Below are positions 22,910 to 36,883 of a DNA stretch of 64,000 nt, one piece after another; the stretch's first letter is position 1; every line of letters starts with the position of its first letter. Under the pieces are notes generated by a model that was not told the origin of the DNA, made no database searches, and saw only the letters and a program-made list of their open reading frames with translations. A program made the translations under genes and the position numbers. The stretch lies in assembly GCF_000143535.2 (NCBI RefSeq), contig NC_037321.1, positions 2,288,959-2,352,958 of the forward strand. Reading direction: 5' to 3'. Origin of the DNA: Botrytis cinerea B05.10 (Eukaryota; Ascomycota; Leotiomycetes; Helotiales; Sclerotiniaceae).

Positions 22910-23653
22910 TCAAAGATCGATTCGTTTTCGCTTCATTCTTGGGTTGCTCGATGTTTCCTCTACACTATCCTCTGTCTTGATCTTCTGACCATCTTTTATT
23001 TCACTCCATGGCCTCTTTCGTTGTCTAGAATCCTTCAAGTCCCCTGCCCCTTCGCCCTCTCGCTTGATATATTTTGCTTCTTCGCCTTGTTCCTGCTCTC
23101 TTACTTGAAAACCCTCTTCATCTGACCGTGTTTTCTCTCCATGGACACTTATCCAGTCGTTCAACTCCTTTTGAAACTTTTCCTTCAAAGCTTTGTACCC
23201 TTCATGGCCCCGGCATCTTTCCCACATTTCTTTGAATATGCCACTAGCCATCAGTTTATCTGCTTGTCCTTCATGGCCTTGACTCTTTTCTATTTCCACT
23301 TTTTCCCCATCCTTTCCAACGTCGTATTTTCGTCCCCCTTTATGATTCGCATAACGTTTCGATCGCGTCATACCCATTTGTATAAACTTTCTACTCATAT
23401 CCATACCCACAAAATCATTGTCCTTGTAAAATCGTAGAAATTCTCCGTATAAGGCATTCGAGGACTTTTCTGCAATCGAGGGAGTCCGGAATCGCCACAA
23501 AGGTAGGAGATAGGATTTGTAAGGCTCATATGTCAGAACTCCCTGTTCTCCTCGTTGAATACGATAGGTGTAATATTGAGATGGTGGAGGACGGGTAAAT
23601 TGGCCTGGAGAAGGTAGGACATCATCAGTAGATTTGGAGGGACGCGATGGCAT
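22910..23653 (-). CDS. DUF4385 family protein
   Basis: Unknown function. The start at MPSRPSKSTDDVLP (23653) gives 247 residues. The same frame is open to 23779, but that extension contains a possible intron end and is not needed by the domain. Residues ~25-150 match my recollection of DUF4385: RGEQGVLTYEPYKSYLLPLWRF, AEKSSNALYGEFLRF, DFVGMDMSRKFIQMG and RYANHKGGRKYD. The family is known from bacteria, phages and fungi. The C-terminal ~80 residues are charged (KKRPWSEIKDGQKIKTED, with a basic MKRKRIDL end), possibly a nuclear targeting signal. It is convergent with RNase H2 subunit C; their 3' ends are 275 bp apart. Confidence 0.82.
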   Translation of the reverse strand: MPSRPSKSTDDVLPSPGQFTRPPPSQYYTYRIQRGEQGVLTYEPYKSYLLPLWRFRTPSIAEKSSNALYGEFLRFYKDNDFVGMDMSRKFIQMGMTRSKRYANHKGGRKYDVGKDGEKVEIEKSQGHEGQADKLMASGIFKEMWERCRGHEGYKALKEKFQKELNDWISVHGEKTRSDEEGFQVREQEQGEEAKYIKREGEGAGDLKDSRQRKRPWSEIKDGQKIKTEDSVEETSSNPRMKRKRIDL

Positions 23654-24446
23654 TGTTACTTTGCCGGATTCTGAAAATTGTGCCTGTAAAATGTAAAACA
23701 GCCTGTGAATGTTAAATTTCTTCCTGGGCACTATGCTATGTGTAGTAAGTAAATTAAGTATCATGTCTTGGAGGTCCAAGTAGATTTAGATTTTGAAAAT
23801 GGGCAACGTCGCCCTTGGAAGAAGGGGGCAATGATGTTTAACAATGACGTATTGTAAGTCTAAGTTGGCTTCATGGCATTGAACTCAAGCAAGTAATAGA
23901 TGGTTGACCCAGATTCTTATGCATAGAGATCAACTTGAGAACTGTTGGATTCTGGAGGATTGTAGATGATATTGAACATAAGAAATTTGATGACTGCCTT
24001 GTTTCCATAGACCATTTTGGCTGTTGTAGAGATACGTACTAGGTATGTGGTATTTCGCGTAAAGGGAAGTCTGATGTTATGGTCGCCTTATTTGGTACAC
24101 GAGGCCAAGCTGCATCTCCCCGCATCATTTTCTATTATCATTGGCGATGCTTCTTTGAACTATGAAGTCCAACCTTGGATTCATAGATTCAAAGGACACG
24201 TCTCCTTCTAAATCCGGAATCATCTTTATCATTCTGAGAGGAGCCAGCATTCTTACACGTGGTGGCCTATATTTGTTGATCTTCGGATTGATATATGGTG
24301 AAGTATCACTGTTCCAAGTTGACCACATCAATTTCATGAATTAAGCTACCTTTCTCTGTTGAAAATCTTTCATCGAGCTTCCCCTAATCGTTTCATTTCA
24401 CGTCTTGTCTACTGTATAATCACAGCGATCCCTTCTCATCTTCATC
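23654..24446. other. Intergenic region
   Basis: About 0.8 kb between the divergent DUF4385 and oxidoreductase genes. Small ORFs have no support. It likely contains both promoters. Confidence 0.5.
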
Positions 24447-25410
24447 ATGGCAGTTCTCGTCACCGGCGGTACAGGCAAAACATCTCTTCAATTGGCCCGC
24501 CATCTTCAATCCGCCTCCATTCCTTTCCTTCTCGCTTCTCGAAAAGCCCAATTGACTGCTCCTGATGGAATGCACGCCGTCAACTTTGATTACACAGATC
24601 CATCAACTTACCAGGCTATCTTTTCCCATTCCTTTCCACACGAGGAAGTCATCAAAGTCGTGTATCTAGTTGCTCCAGAAGTTCCAGACCCAGTTCCTGC
24701 CATGAATGCCTTTATTGACGTCGCAGTCAAGAACGGTATTGATAGATTCGTCTTATTAAGTGGTAGTGACACAGAAAAGGGTGGAGATGATAATGGGGGC
24801 GTTTGGCAGCATTTGGATGATATCCACGTCGAATACTCGGTTTTGAGAGCGAGTTGGTTCATGGGTACGTGATTCATCGCGAAGGACTTTGATCTAATGT
24901 TGTTAATCAACCTGAAAGATAATTTTATCAACTACCCATATGTCCAGAGCATCAAGAAAGAAAATAAATTCGTTTCCGCAATGAGCGATGGCCAAGCTCC
25001 ATTTGTATCAGCGAGTGACATTGCCAGAGTAGCAATGGCTGCACTTACCAGCAAAAATCCTCCAGACCACGACTACAGAGTTCTTGGCGCTGAATTACTC
25101 AATTATGATGAGGTATCTATGTTCTTGTCCGTCTATTAATACATTGGCTTATCAATTGTAGATTGCTGCAAAGTTGAGCAAAGTTCTTGGACGAACAATC
25201 ACCCACATCAAAGTTACGGCTGAGGAGATGATACAGAGGCATGTTAGTATAGGATTTCCTGAAGATCTTGCATGTTATTTGACTTCGTTGGAAGTTATGA
25301 CTGCGAATGGCGGGGAAGTGAGACAAAATGATGTGGTGGAGAGGATTGGAGGCCACACACCTAAAACCTTTGATGAGTTTGCGGAGGAGAATAAAAATCT
25401 CTGGATGTAG
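24447..25410 (+). CDS. NmrA-like oxidoreductase, festuclavine/agroclavine dehydrogenase-like
   Basis: Predicted NAD(P)-dependent reductase of the atypical SDR/NmrA group. Three exons (24447-24864, 24919-25112, 25162-25410) join in phase to 286 residues. N-terminal Rossmann motif VLVTGGTGKTSLQLARHL, then FVLLSGSDTEKGG, SVLRASWFMDNF and PFVSASDIARVAMAAL. The tail IGGHTPKTFDEFAEENKNLW is the type ending found in EasG/FgaFS-like enzymes that reduce iminium intermediates in clavine ergot alkaloid biosynthesis. No dimethylallyltryptophan synthase or other ergot gene lies nearby, so a different imine or carbonyl substrate is likely. The family call is good; substrate unassigned. Confidence 0.85.
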
Positions 25411-27208
25411 GCCAATCTCTCATTGTCTGTTTGTCAAAATGAGTGTCTATTTAATTTATTGATTATGTGACCATGCTCCATCTACAAAGACTAGATTCAA
25501 GCTGAACCGCTGTGTTATTATGTGTTGAAAGCGATGGAATATCATCCTTTGGCATTTTATCTTCCCAACTATGAAATAGTCGACCATTCAAAGGTCAACT
25601 ATAATATGGGGATTTAGGAAGAACATAATGGTATAAGCTGCCATTGAAGTATCCAAATATTCTGATTTGCGGGTCTGAAAGCTATTAGATTCACGAGAAG
25701 TCTAGGTATAAAGTTTGTGAAGAAGACTCAAAGAGATGCCCTTTTAGTTAAAAATTTGGTCTCTTATGCCGAAAACATTTTCCGATAAGTTCCAGAAGCT
25801 TCTATTCCTCTGTTTTACGATATATCACCATTACCTGTAAAGTACTACATTTGGCTTGTCTCCCAATGGCTCTAAACTAAGAGAAGTCTCTTTCCACCTG
25901 TTTACTATGACTTTCCACCCAAATCCAGCCTTAGCTACTCCTTGATTTCCATCTCAGCTTCCATCTCAGCCTTGATCTTATAATATTTTCCCGCGGTGAA
26001 GAGCGATGGGTGTGAAGCAAGTCTGATTTGCTTGATCGACGAAGGTCATCTCACTTGCTCATATACATCAAACCCTGAGCCAGATTTAGCAGTATCTTTT
26101 AGTACTCTGTATCGACTCACTCGTGATACGGGCCTTTCCAAGCGGTCAAAGTATTTGTTTCTCGTGTTTTCATACACATGGGACACCATTGAAACGCGCC
26201 TGAATTAGGCTCGCCAGATTCTTCCACAACATTTAGGCCTGCGACCGATGGTTGAATGGCTTTGAGAGATGGCAAAAACTGTAACAGGGGGTATTGCCTC
26301 CGATCATCAAAAGTGACGACTGTGAATCTGACTTCATATTTGCACATAACCTTGAGTGAATATAACCAACCAGACCCGCTACTATTGATCACGATCTTCA
26401 ATCTTGAGGTAGAAGCAAGAGTCTCAAGCTCTTCCAATTCTTTTAAAATCCACCGTCTTTAAGATTGAACAAAATTCTTCAAGATTAATCTGTACAACAA
26501 ACTCAAACAGCCTCCCTTTTCTTTGATAGACCCACAAAGAATCATGACCTCAGGGAAAGCAGACAGTGCAAAACGCCCGGATGATCTCAAATCCAGATCG
26601 ATCAGAACATTATTGTAAGGATATCCCTTCTACCTGCTTGTGCAAATATTAATTAACTTTAATTTACCTCTAGTCGTCTGGGGTAGCAACTTTGGAACTC
26701 AATGATGCAGCAGATCAATCTACTGAGACGCGTAAAGCTGAACGTAACCGGCGAGAGAAATTGAGTGCTGGGGCGAAGAAAACCCCGACAAGAATTCGAA
26801 CAATGTCGATTGTTAGGAAGTACAAGTCAAAAGACTAAAATTCCATTATCAGATGGAAGTGAAAAAACCACAAATTCTCTTACAAGTGACTGTTTCAACG
26901 GCAACAGTAGCAGTGATTGTAGCAGTGATTGTGTCGTTGGAAGCTCCGCTTTAGCACAGAAAAAGACCAATAGTAATAAATAATAAATGTTCTTTTACTC
27001 AAACAGCAAATACTGACATTAATTCAGTATGATTTTCAAACTCCCTGTGCAAAATCAAGGCAAGCCCCAAGAAAGGTCTTGGGGTTTTTCGCCGCATAAG
27101 ATATCAAAAAAGACACAGAAGCTTTGAGGGAAGCGCCTTTGATGAAATGTGGCACAAACTGGCTCCTAAAAGAGGCCTTTTTCATGCCACTCAGAGAGGA
27201 GAAGAAGG
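25411..27208. other. Intergenic region with unsupported ORF fragments
   Basis: About 1.8 kb. A short ATG-led reading (26544 on) is followed by a good donor at ~26615 and an acceptor at ~26674, but the phases do not connect without a stop. A 72-codon ORF at 26765 is Ser/Asn-rich and low-complexity. No domain was recognised. This may be a decayed gene or a non-coding transcript. Confidence 0.35.
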
Positions 27209-27595
27209 ATGCTTTTGGGTCTCTTCACAATCATTGTAGCTGCAACGAAAAAGCCATGCCGAGAAACAACACTCATGAAAATTTACGATATCAATAGCTT
27301 CGAAATCGTCAACGACAAACCGGAACGCACAAATTATATTTACCACTTTGCATCACGCATGAACCACGAGTGTCTCCCTAACATGGCTCGAGGAAACACC
27401 AAGAATGCTCCTTGGATTATCGCTAATAAAAACGATTCTGAGATTCTCAGCAAGCCAAGTTTGGAGGAGATTCAACCCGCGAAACAAGTCGAAAGCTGGT
27501 TCAAGAGTTTCTCCCAAGCAGCAGCGAAGGCCGGAGACGGAATAACAACCGCTATCGACAATGATCTTCTGCGAGGCCAAAGTACCCGGGAATGA
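27209..27595 (+). pseudogene. ORF with SET-domain-like NHxCxPN motif, possibly a relic
   Basis: ATG-led ORF of 128 codons. The segment YHFASRMNHECLPNMARGN resembles the conserved SET-domain asparagine motif (NHxCxPN) of fungal lysine methyltransferase-like proteins. The rest of a SET domain (GxGxF region, ELTxDY end) is not visible in this or neighbouring frames. An overlapping ORF in another frame (27561-27815) continues without homology to SET. It could be a truncated SET gene, a small gene of unknown function or a chance match. Confidence 0.35.
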
Positions 27596-28241
27596 CGACA
27601 CATTATTGTTGAAAGTAAAATGCAGACATCTGAGGATTACTTGCGGAAGAACAACACTTATGGGCAGAGCGATCGATGAGGTTATTCTGTCTACCGATAT
27701 TGAGGAAAACGTTCAACTCTTAGGGCTGCAAAGCAATTTTTCAACAACATGGGAATTTCTCTGGAAGAACTCTGAGCGCATCAGGGAGCTTTTCGAGAAG
27801 TGGTATCAGTCGTGAAATACCATGATGGCAACAGATTTGTCAAAGGAAAGATATCTTTGGTGTGAGAGATGCGTGTTTTGCTTTTTTAGTTAGGAAAGGG
27901 CTTTTGCAAAAGCTATGGAAGTTCTCATAATCTCCTGGAAATAAAGTCGAAATTTGAAGCATAACCACATATCTTATTTGCATTGGAGTGCGTTGCTCCT
28001 TGTGTTGCCTTAGAAATGAAGATGCTCCCGAAGTTTTTATCGAGGCAGTAATGTGACGACAGAGTTGTTAAGTACATATGGAGAATTTTAACTTTGGACT
28101 CAAAGCTGTTGGCTGATAGGTTAATTGCTGATTAATTATACAGCAACAGTACATCAGGTAACACCAAACTAAATTTGACGACAACCTTCTTAGATGAGGA
28201 TTTTGGGAAGCTTCATTATCATCAACAAATCAATAGTCACG
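27596..28241. other. Intergenic region
   Basis: About 0.65 kb. It contains the end of an 84-codon unsupported ORF (to 27815) and the promoter of the M20 peptidase gene. Confidence 0.45.
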
Positions 28242-29530
28242 ATGATTAATTCTTTAATTCCTTTCCTCCTGGGAAGTTTACATTTCATTTCATTTGTAGA
28301 GAGCTCTTCATTTAGTCCTTCCCAAATACCTATGAATCCGGACGCAGAAGATTCTCGACTCACCGGAATCGAATCAAACCTTATCAGGCTTCACAAAGAC
28401 CTCATTTCTATCGAGTCCATTACTGGCAATGAGTATGATATTGGTCAATATTTATATTCTTACCTTTCATCCCGCAATTTTACGGTTGAAACTCAACATG
28501 TCTCTCCCATCCAGTCAGCATCCAATGTCCAAAACATTTCTGACGAACCACGACTCAATATCTTCGCATATAAAGGAACAACACGGAATACTAGACTTCT
28601 AATCACAAGTCACATGGATACAGTCGGGCCATATATTCCATATTCACGTTCTTCTAACGGAGAAGAGAATAAAATTTGTGGTCGAGGAAGTACCGACGCC
28701 AAGGGATGTATGGCTTCTCAAATTATGGCTGTTGAAGAATTGATAGCTGAGGATTCAATTCATGAGGGTGATATCGGATTGCTATTTGTAGTCGGGGAGG
28801 AAACAGATGGTGCTGGTATGAAAAGAGCCAGTGAAATATTCCAGCAAGATGACGTTGCATGGGAGAGTGTTATTTTCGGGGAACCATCGGAACACAAATT
28901 GGTTCTTGGACACAAAGGAGCGTTGGCGTTTGAGATAATTGCTCATGGAAAGGACGCCCATAGCTCCTATCCAGAATTAGGAATCAACGCAATTAGTATT
29001 TTGATAAAGGCACTATCGGAGATTGATGGAATGAAACTACCTGGAAGTGACAAGTTGGGTGAAACAACCACAAGTATTGGCATGATACAAGGCGGCGTGG
29101 CATTGAACGTAATTCCGGCAAAAGCATCAGCTTCTGTATTGACAAGATTGGCAGCCGGGACGCCGGAACAAGCTATGAAACGGATCGAATCTATCATCGC
29201 GAGTCTTGATATCAACGAGGGGAGTGTGGAGGTGAAACTTGGTCGTCATTTCGGTCCTGTGAACTGTGACGTTGATATAGACGGTATGTATTGTTGCAAT
29301 AGCTTCCTAAGGCGTGGCTGGTACTGAGATCCTCAATTTTAGGTTTTGAGACTGATGTAAAACGAGGGGGAACTGATGTTCCAAATCTGCAAGGAAATCA
29401 TAAACGCTATTTAATCGGACCTGGATCTGTACTTTCGGCTCATTCGGATCATGAATGTATAACTGCTGATGGGCTTGCTAAAGGTGTAGATGACTACAAG
29501 AGAATTATTAGAGATCTCATCGCGAGATAA
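28242..29530 (+). CDS. M20 family metallopeptidase (ArgE/DapE/CPG2-like), secreted or vacuolar
   Basis: Zinc-dependent exopeptidase/deacylase. Exons 28242-29283 and 29343-29530 join in phase (intron GTATGT..TTTTAG). I prefer the ATG at 28242 because MINSLIPFLLGSLHFISFVES is a proper signal peptide; an in-frame ATG at 28194 adds 16 residues. The mature protein is ~390 residues. Metal and catalytic motifs: SHMDTVGP (His and catalytic Asp), GRGSTDAKGC (bridging Asp), VVGEETDG (catalytic and metal Glu), IFGEPSEHKLVLGHKG and the C-terminal SAHSDHE (last His ligand). The dimerisation domain lies in between (HSSYPELGINAIS). The substrate is not predictable; similar fungal proteins are annotated as carboxypeptidases or acetylornithine-deacetylase-like. 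Confidence 0.9.
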
Positions 29531-30136
29531 CACAAGATATCTAAGAGTCTGATCCTATTATCGGAGCCTCGAAGTCAAAAAAGTTGAATTGGACTGCAGT
29601 TCGGACCACTGGGAACACCAAGATGATTCGGTTGAAATAAATCATATGAGTATTAGTATCCAATGGTTTGCTTGGGCTGCCGAACTAGATCCTCCAATTA
29701 TTTTCTGGTCAGTCGTTATCATCCAGATAAACACTTTCAGTCATGTTCCTTTATATTGAGATATGAATATCTATTCTACATATGCTACTTGATATTAGTT
29801 TTCAACGTTAAATTTTAGCTTCGGTATGTAGCGGAATTCAATGAAAGAGCATTTCAGTGATATTGTCACTCTGTTTGTTCTCGACTATTGAGCAAAACAA
29901 AGAGAGACTAACGAGTATCCCTTTCCTCTACTTGAATTCCTTTATTTCAATCAAAGATCGACGGATGGTATTGCTAACATTCCAAGACAAAGAAATGATA
30001 TAGCTCATCATGGCAACGTTCCCAATGACTATTCCTACATTTTTCCTCCGTTTTTTAACTATTTGATATGACCCATTGAGAGTTGAAAATTAACTTCCAT
30101 TTCAAATATCTGCTGAATTTTATCCTTTATTGCAAC
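29531..30136. other. Intergenic region
   Basis: About 0.6 kb, AT-rich. No gene seen. Presumed 3' UTR of the peptidase and promoter of the RING gene. Confidence 0.5.
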
Positions 30137-31639
30137 ATGTGCTTACGAACAATGTGCCATTACAGGTTGTGTGACCAGACGCCATACTCTTGGATTGTAC
30201 AACCATGCAAGCCTCTTGGAATTTGCGACACGATACACACTAGGAGTTTCTCTATCGATGACTTCTGCCCCGAATGTTACATGGCGGAAGATCCCCTGAA
30301 AATGCTCGCCAATCAACTTATGGTCGGAAGATTCAACACAGAATATGAGTTTCATAAACTTTATTTCAAAGAGTCCAACGTATCGGAGAAAGCCAATGCT
30401 GTGTTGAATCGAGCGCATGCCTTTGTAAATATCAACTTTGAGCCAGATATTAGAGAAAATCTTGACATATTTTGCTCCAACAAACGACTGAACCTCGATG
30501 TTTTTAATCATCTTTACCTCCTCGTTTTTCAGCAACTTCTACCTCATCTCTGGATCACTGTTGGGACTGGTCAAGCACAGAAAATATCCCGAGAGGATAA
30601 AATTATAATATTGCAATTACGGCAGGCTATACTTCGAGATCTTGCGTATAACCGTGCAGAGACTCATTACAAGGAAACAAAACAGGAAGGAAAATGGAGA
30701 AAAGCGATGGGTGCCCACGCCCCACTGATTGCAAATGTCTGCGATAATCCTCCAGATGATTATTGCATGATATGTCAACACGAGAAACTGAATGAAGCGC
30801 TGTCTCTAACTTTAGAGTGTGGCCACATGTTCCACAAAGATTGTCTTGATATGATGATCGAGTTCAAAGGATGCGCCATCTGCAGACAGGAATGCCGCGG
30901 CCCATTGCCTGATATATCAGCGGAAGAATCTGGTCCATGGCCAGAATGGTTAGAAGCGATCGCTCCCTCCCATCGCCCTCAAGTCCAGCATGAGCTTCTT
31001 GAGCAGTCTCCTCCTACAGATGCGAGAATAAGTGACTTGGAAATGGCTTTCCAGCAAGCCCGAGAAAGAACTGCAAGGTTGTATAATGAAGTTTTGCGTC
31101 ATCAAGCAAATCTTTCAGAGGCTAGACTTCTGACGGAAACCACCGAGGAAGATTTGCATCAACAAGCGTTGGATATGAGTGAGATTCAGTGGGACGAACA
31201 TAATAGCCGCATCGAATCGATACAGAGAAAATACAAGCGCTATCAACAAATGCTCTACGCCAAAAGGTTGCAGGTAATGGATTACGAGTTCGATCATTTA
31301 AAAAGCCTTGCGGAATACAACAAGTTGCCTTCCGATCCCAACGAAGAGCTTCAACATAGATATTATCGAGCCAACGAGTGGGTAGTCGCGCGAGAGCTAT
31401 TTCATTCTCAGAAAAGAAAGCAAGTAATAGGACAGGCATTGGAAAGTGTTTACTTCAATATTCTTTCCCCTCAATATACAATGGCTCTTGGCGATCGCAG
31501 GGGGGACGAAGGCTACGCAGAGAAAAAGGTGAGTGAAGCTGAACACCTATGGAGACAAAGTGTAGATGCGAGGGACGACGCCAAAGATAGATTGGACCTG
31601 GCTCTATACCATAAGTCATTGTTCGAATACAGCGAATAA
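30137..31639 (+). CDS. RING-H2 zinc-finger protein (putative E3 ubiquitin ligase)
   Basis: Single exon. The frame is open further upstream without an ATG; the first ATG (MCLRTMCHYRLCDQ) gives 500 residues. The N-terminus resembles many fungal proteins beginning with a short Cys/His-rich segment. The RING finger (~210-250) has the C3H2C3 pattern: CMIC, CGHMFHKDC and CAIC, with 14 residues between the second and third ligands and 9 before the last pair. The C-terminal half (~295-490) is highly charged, mostly helical and probably coiled-coil (RERTARLYNEVLRHQANLSE). It probably transfers ubiquitin from an E2. Substrate unknown. No membrane segment. Confidence 0.85.
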   Translation: MCLRTMCHYRLCDQTPYSWIVQPCKPLGICDTIHTRSFSIDDFCPECYMAEDPLKMLANQLMVGRFNTEYEFHKLYFKESNVSEKANAVLNRAHAFVNINFEPDIRENLDIFCSNKRLNLDVFNHLYLLVFQQLLPHLWITVGTGQAQKISREDKIIILQLRQAILRDLAYNRAETHYKETKQEGKWRKAMGAHAPLIANVCDNPPDDYCMICQHEKLNEALSLTLECGHMFHKDCLDMMIEFKGCAICRQECRGPLPDISAEESGPWPEWLEAIAPSHRPQVQHELLEQSPPTDARISDLEMAFQQARERTARLYNEVLRHQANLSEARLLTETTEEDLHQQALDMSEIQWDEHNSRIESIQRKYKRYQQMLYAKRLQVMDYEFDHLKSLAEYNKLPSDPNEELQHRYYRANEWVVARELFHSQKRKQVIGQALESVYFNILSPQYTMALGDRRGDEGYAEKKVSEAEHLWRQSVDARDDAKDRLDLALYHKSLFEYSE

Positions 31640-32229
31640 CGCAGTCAATCCATATCGAAAAATGTGAAGAGATTCTCTATGTCGTATTTAATCAAAGATG
31701 GGGGGATTATCCGTGTGAATTGGGGAAGGGTTGATTTCGAGTAACTATGTAATATTTTGGTTCCTTTTTGGGTGAATTGCTGCTAGTGCGATCTTCTATT
31801 TGAATTGGATGCAGTGGGATTTTTGACAAGATTAAAAATATGTGTATTGAATCTATTATCAATATTTATTTATTTATTTATTATTTTATTTATTTATTAT
31901 TAGTTTATGGCGTCGAAATCTAATCTGAAGCAAAGGGAGGAGCGGTTGTGCAGTAGTGATTTCTTGTGAATGGTTTGGCCGGTGTAATGGTCCGGGATTT
32001 TATTAGTGACTGTGAAATGAATGACCCCGGGCAAAAGGCAGTGGGTTATTATTATTGCTCTTGACCTCAATCTCTCACAACCAACTTGTTAATATATAAG
32101 TGTAACTATCTATCCTCTGAACATCAACAACCACAACGAATTTGAATTGCTTCCGAGTCTTTGCCATCACCTAGGTACTATTGATATTCCAATCGTCTCA
32201 GACACAAACACAAACACAAACACAAACCC
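31640..32229. other. Intergenic region
   Basis: About 0.6 kb without a gene. It contains an ATTT-type simple repeat at ~31863-31901 and, directly before the PLD gene, a CA-rich leader with repeated ACACAA units. Confidence 0.5.
31863..31901. repeat. (ATTT)n simple repeat
   Basis: Imperfect TATT/ATTT tandem run of about 40 bases. Confidence 0.75.
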
Positions 32230-33591
32230 ATGACAACCCAGCTCCCTAGCTATGCTCATCGCACAACACATCCCACAACGTTCCTACTTGGCACCGGTAC
32301 TTCAATATGGTCTTCGCTCCTCCCACAACTCCTTTCCACAAACCACGAACTCATTCTCGTGACCTGCTTTTGGGCTTCTTCCTCTAGCCAGCGCGATATC
32401 TGTCAACTTCTCCTGAGACTATCGGAACGTGCGGCTTCAGATCAAAAAACCATTCATGTCAGGATTTGTTTTTCATCTCTCTCAATTTCGCAAAAGATAT
32501 TTCACACCCCTTCCCCCGACGGATATTTGTACCCATCATCTCAATATCCTTCACTTGGACTTCCGTCTGAATCGGATATACCAGGGCTGAATCTACGTGT
32601 CAAGTCGATATTTTTCCGCCCGTGCCATGTTTTGCATGGGAAATATATCATACAAGATACTCGACGCATTTGGTTCCCAAGTTGTAATGTGAGTTGGGAG
32701 CCATGGGGAGAAGGATGTATTGGGTTTGAGGGAGGAGAACTGGTAGAAGATTTGCGGAGTTATTGGAGCAGGATCTGGAACGGCGATGGCCAGATGACAA
32801 TTCCCGAAATATTGTGGACGTCGGCTCAGCCAGTAGAAAGAAGCCCATCAATACATGGCGATTTATGGAATCCTGATCCATCATTGTTAAGTATCATCGA
32901 CCTATCAGAACTTCCACAAAATACCGAAACACTTCTTCTTCCACATACTCACTCTGCATACAATCCATTTTCTGTTATTTTTAGGCCAAATGCAAAAACA
33001 CCTTTGACACCACTCAACACATTCCTGCTATCACAAATTTCAACAGCCAGAACATCAATTACATTTTATACACCAAATATTACATACACGCCACTCATAA
33101 ATTCACTATTCGAAGCATTAGATAAAGGTGTCGATGTCCGAATTGTGGTCTCGAGCAAGTTGATGATCCTAGAGCAATTAGTAACAGCTGGCACGATCAC
33201 TGAATGGGAGGTATGGAAGATGAAACGTCGATATCGTAAGCTTGTATCTCGTTCATCAAGAAGGGTCGATGATATTGAAGCCGGTAATTCTAGAATAGGA
33301 GCTTTAGAAATTGTGTATTTCAATCCCGCTCTAGTTCGTGCCAGTGAATGCAATAGCCGAAATACGACAACGGATGGGACACTGGCTCGAGGATTTGAAA
33401 ACATAGGAAAAGAGAGCAAGCCAGTCAAGCTTCATCTCAAAATGACAATAATTGACAACGAAATAACGATTCTTGGGAGTGGCAATATGGATCGGGCGAG
33501 TTGGATGACTAGCCAGGAGTTAGGAGTTGCAATCTTTTCTAGGGAGGTGTCTAATAAATTGGTTGAAGTTGCAAGGGCGGTTTATGGATGA
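32230..33591 (+). CDS. Phospholipase D-like protein with two HKD motifs
   Basis: Single exon, 453 residues. It has two HxKx4D motifs: HGKYIIQD (~137-144) and HLKMTIIDNEITILGSGNMD (~400-420). The second is followed by RASWMTSQELGV, the usual continuation of the PLD catalytic half. Both are complete, so an active bilobal phosphodiesterase/phosphatidyltransferase fold is likely. Substrate could be a phospholipid (including cardiolipin) or nucleic acid; the sequence does not decide. No signal peptide or clear membrane segment. The 3' end is convergent with MCM6, 291 bp apart. Confidence 0.88.
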   Translation: MTTQLPSYAHRTTHPTTFLLGTGTSIWSSLLPQLLSTNHELILVTCFWASSSSQRDICQLLLRLSERAASDQKTIHVRICFSSLSISQKIFHTPSPDGYLYPSSQYPSLGLPSESDIPGLNLRVKSIFFRPCHVLHGKYIIQDTRRIWFPSCNVSWEPWGEGCIGFEGGELVEDLRSYWSRIWNGDGQMTIPEILWTSAQPVERSPSIHGDLWNPDPSLLSIIDLSELPQNTETLLLPHTHSAYNPFSVIFRPNAKTPLTPLNTFLLSQISTARTSITFYTPNITYTPLINSLFEALDKGVDVRIVVSSKLMILEQLVTAGTITEWEVWKMKRRYRKLVSRSSRRVDDIEAGNSRIGALEIVYFNPALVRASECNSRNTTTDGTLARGFENIGKESKPVKLHLKMTIIDNEITILGSGNMDRASWMTSQELGVAIFSREVSNKLVEVARAVYG

Positions 33592-33882
33592 AAGGATGGA
33601 TGAAAGGATGGGTGCATGATAGGTGTTTTGGTGTATATCGAATCACCACGGAATAGCGCATTGATAAATTAGAAAGGGACAAACATTGCACAGGCTCACT
33701 AGGATAGGGATAGAAAATAGAATGGATAATCATTGATACAAAAACAGGCACGTCGTTACTATGTGTAGCGTTGCTTGGAAGTTATGATTCATTTGTCCAT
33801 AAATTATCGTCACCTTGGGGTGTTCTTCCTAACGCCTTCATATATGCATTATGACATGCTCCCCAAATCCCCAAATCGAACG

Positions 33883-36883
<3,001 letters not shown>

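Noticed and set aside
26544..26840. Two-exon small gene
   Set aside because: Donor at ~26615 and acceptor at ~26674 look good, but the phases leave a stop codon right after the junction.
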